From: JALZUR01 sp965205365
GTDB lineage: Bacteria > Bdellovibrionota > Bdellovibrionia > Bdellovibrionales > UBA1609
Direction of reading: 5' to 3'
Length of the DNA: 64,000 bases
Assembly (NCBI GenBank): GCA_965205365.1
Contig: CBDBGT010000005.1
Coordinates: forward strand, 372,001 to 436,000
Shown one piece after another: positions 62,478 to 64,000 of this stretch. The position numbers and the translations under genes are program-made. Within the stretch, counting starts at the first letter, position 1. Each line of letters begins with the position of its first letter. Under the pieces are notes generated by a model. That model was not told where the DNA came from. It saw only the letters and a program-made list of their open reading frames with translations, and made no database searches.

Positions 62478-63392
62478 TTAATCAGTCCAACCCTTTCGTA
62501 TACTATTAATTTGAGACATTGTGAAAAAACCAAAGAACACAATAATGGTTATTATGATTCCCCACTTTATGATGCCAAGGAAAGAAAACTTTATTCCATC
62601 ATCCGTTTGAGGATTTTTAAGGGTGTTATTTTTAGATTTTGGAATGGCAAAAGAATCCACAGTGACTTTGTCTTGAATTAAAGAGGGAGGAAGGCTTTTG
62701 GCTTGCTTTTTAGGAGGGGCAGAGTTTTTAGCCTCTTTTTCCTTTTCTGATATGAAAAAACTTCCTCCAATACGGTTATTTTTATGAATTCTTCTAATAA
62801 CAATGGTTTGTTTATGACTATTTTTAAAGCCATTTATGGAAATCTCATTAGAATCTGCTGAGTCTAAATCACCATTAACTTTAATGGCTTTGGGGCCAGA
62901 TGAGCTTTCAAATTGATCTGAACCGTTTAAAGATCCTGTTGAGTTTGAAGGCTTGTAGGGTGTTTTTGGAGAATTTTTATTCCCACTGTTGGGGGCATTT
63001 TTATCCTCACCACTTAAGTCCCTATTTTTATTATTAGAACTTGAGGACGATGACTTAGATGATGATCCACTTTCATTAGCAAAACTCTCTGTAACATTAA
63101 ATTTTATCTTCACAGCCTCGCTACAAAGGCCAAAGGATTTTGTTGGAAATTGACCAACTCGAAGCATACACCCTACAACTGATAAAATATTATTTTGGAT
63201 ATAGCTTTTAAGTGGCCTCCCAATTCCCTTACTTAAGGCCATAACCATTGCAATAGTAAGAACTAGAATGAGCAGATATTCAACCACTCCCTGACCTGTT
63301 TCATTTGAGGTTGAAGTTTTTGAAGTGTTGAGCCGATACAGTCTCTGTATGAGACGAAAGATTGTTATTAGGCAAGAAGAGTTAGTGGTCAT
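62478..63392 (-). CDS. Flp/TadE-like membrane protein with long disordered region
   Basis: A 304-aa protein. The segment NETGQGVVEYLLILVLTIAM (about residues 30-50) is the TadE/Flp-type helix with GQ...VEY. It is followed by a Ser/Asn-rich disordered linker (SSSKSSSSSSNNKNRD) and a C-terminal membrane helix (IIKWGIIITIIVFFGFF). The start is uncertain because 44 bases overlap the divergent gene's frame; a start nearer GQGVVEY is possible. With the Tad-like genes at 50364-52917 it suggests a Tad-type pilus or secretion system. Confidence 0.55.
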   Translation of the reverse strand: MTTNSSCLITIFRLIQRLYRLNTSKTSTSNETGQGVVEYLLILVLTIAMVMALSKGIGRPLKSYIQNNILSVVGCMLRVGQFPTKSFGLCSEAVKIKFNVTESFANESGSSSKSSSSSSNNKNRDLSGEDKNAPNSGNKNSPKTPYKPSNSTGSLNGSDQFESSSGPKAIKVNGDLDSADSNEISINGFKNSHKQTIVIRRIHKNNRIGGSFFISEKEKEAKNSAPPKKQAKSLPPSLIQDKVTVDSFAIPKSKNNTLKNPQTDDGIKFSFLGIIKWGIIITIIVFFGFFTMSQINSIRKGWTD

Positions 63393-64000
63393 AAGGGCTC
63401 TTCGGAGTATTATTGCAATTGTTGTAGTTTTTTTGTTTTTTAACGCTAAAGCCAGTGTGGATGTGTTAAAAGTTTATAGGGCAAAAGAGTATGAAAAAGT
63501 AATCCATCTCATTGAGGGTAAACTCATTAAGGACAAAAGTGAGCCTACCTATAAGGACTATGTTTTTTTGATCTCTTCATATAAACATTTAGGTGATTTA
63601 GATGGTAGAGTTAAAAGCCTAAGAAAAGCTGTTATGAAATTTCCTAAAAAAGGCGCCTTAAAAAGGGAACTTTCAAATGCTTTAGAGGTGCAATCAAATT
63701 CTTATTCTAATAACAAATCCTATGATGCACGTAAAAAAGGTTTAAAGCTTGAGGCCATTAAAATTCTTAGTGACCTTTATAAAGAGCATCCAAATAAAGA
63801 AAACTTCACAGCCTTAATAAAGTTTTACAATAGAGAGGGTGACTATAATGAGGCCATAGGGTTGTTAGAGCTTTATGGAAGAACTAATTTAAAGGGACGA
63901 ATTTATTATACATACCTTTGTGAGGCTCAGTATAATTTAGAGCTGTATTCAACAGCTGTACAGACTTGTGGAAAACTTATTTCAAACTTTCCAAGTGCAG
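63385..64000 (+). CDS. exported TPR-like repeat protein, partial (runs past window end)
   Basis: Open to the end of the window (205 codons from GTG 63385 after GAAGAG). MVIRALRSIIAIVVVFLFFN is a signal peptide, then helical hairpin repeats follow (YEKVIHLIEGKLIKDKSEPT, DYNEAIGLLELYGRTNLKGR). An in-frame ATG at 63349 is an alternative start. It is divergent from, and overlaps the start of, the Flp/TadE-like gene. The 3' end is unknown. Confidence 0.65.
   Translation, partial: MVIRALRSIIAIVVVFLFFNAKASVDVLKVYRAKEYEKVIHLIEGKLIKDKSEPTYKDYVFLISSYKHLGDLDGRVKSLRKAVMKFPKKGALKRELSNALEVQSNSYSNNKSYDARKKGLKLEAIKILSDLYKEHPNKENFTALIKFYNREGDYNEAIGLLELYGRTNLKGRIYYTYLCEAQYNLELYSTAVQTCGKLISNFPSA

Noticed and set aside
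1..64000. tRNA or rRNA genes
   Set aside because: No cloverleaf-like or rRNA-like stretch was seen on either strand by reading; small RNAs cannot be excluded without computation.

Overview
The window is low-GC, gene-dense DNA of a Gram-negative bacterium. It encodes many Sec/lipobox exported proteins, an LptM-like lipoprotein, a PF08886-type GshA, paired ArsA-like ATPases, and sets such as queE-fis-dnaB and mdh-sucC-sucD-ndk. I suspect a Bdellovibrionota/deltaproteobacterial-type organism, but this is inference from gene style and was not tested by phylogeny. The chromosome has been heavily remodelled by insertion sequences, and several genes are freshly broken.

Layout. 1-6300: an ABC-permease/M1-aminopeptidase fusion gene destroyed by IS982-type elements and a nonsense codon; one IS982 copy itself carries an IS3-like element. 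6523-12253: a PQQ-propeller/membrane protein pair, a rhodanese-like secreted protein and a large minor-pilin-like gene with a C21 tract. 12364-21567: housekeeping genes (desaturase-like, prfC, ferredoxin, rpsD, rpsF, rplI, dnaB, fis, queE), with the second IS3-like copy inserted in the last codons of rplI. 21772-40072: ftsK, lptM-like, dapA, dapB, transaldolase-like, exported proteins, ctpA, metG, tig, ArsA-like pair, EI24 protein, gshA. 40073-47895: an accessory island with a diversity-generating retroelement (DGR). 47911-52917: an IS-rich scar (IS982 remnant, IS1634-like element, truncated kinase, Tad-like genes split by a second IS982 type). 53038-64000: histone-H1-like protein, mdh-sucC-sucD-ndk, TPR lipoprotein, RodZ-like, PHP-like, a broken [2Fe-2S] ferredoxin, dnaQ-like exonuclease, nadE, and a Flp/TadE-like protein opposite a partial repeat protein.

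The main discovery is the DGR at 41101-47895. It has a 1248-aa exported repeat protein ending in a DUF1566/C-type-lectin-like domain. The last 109 bp or so of that gene (variable repeat, VR) match a downstream non-coding template repeat (TR) except at seven positions, all of them TR adenines. Between VR and TR lies an Avd-like four-helix-bundle gene, and after TR a DGR-class reverse transcriptase with IGNLTSQ and YVDD. The RT gene is cut after its ninth codon by an intact IS982 element, so this diversification machine is probably newly crippled or running from an IS-derived start. A perfect 27-bp inverted repeat flanking about 500 bp of AT-rich DNA lies just upstream of the target gene and is unexplained.
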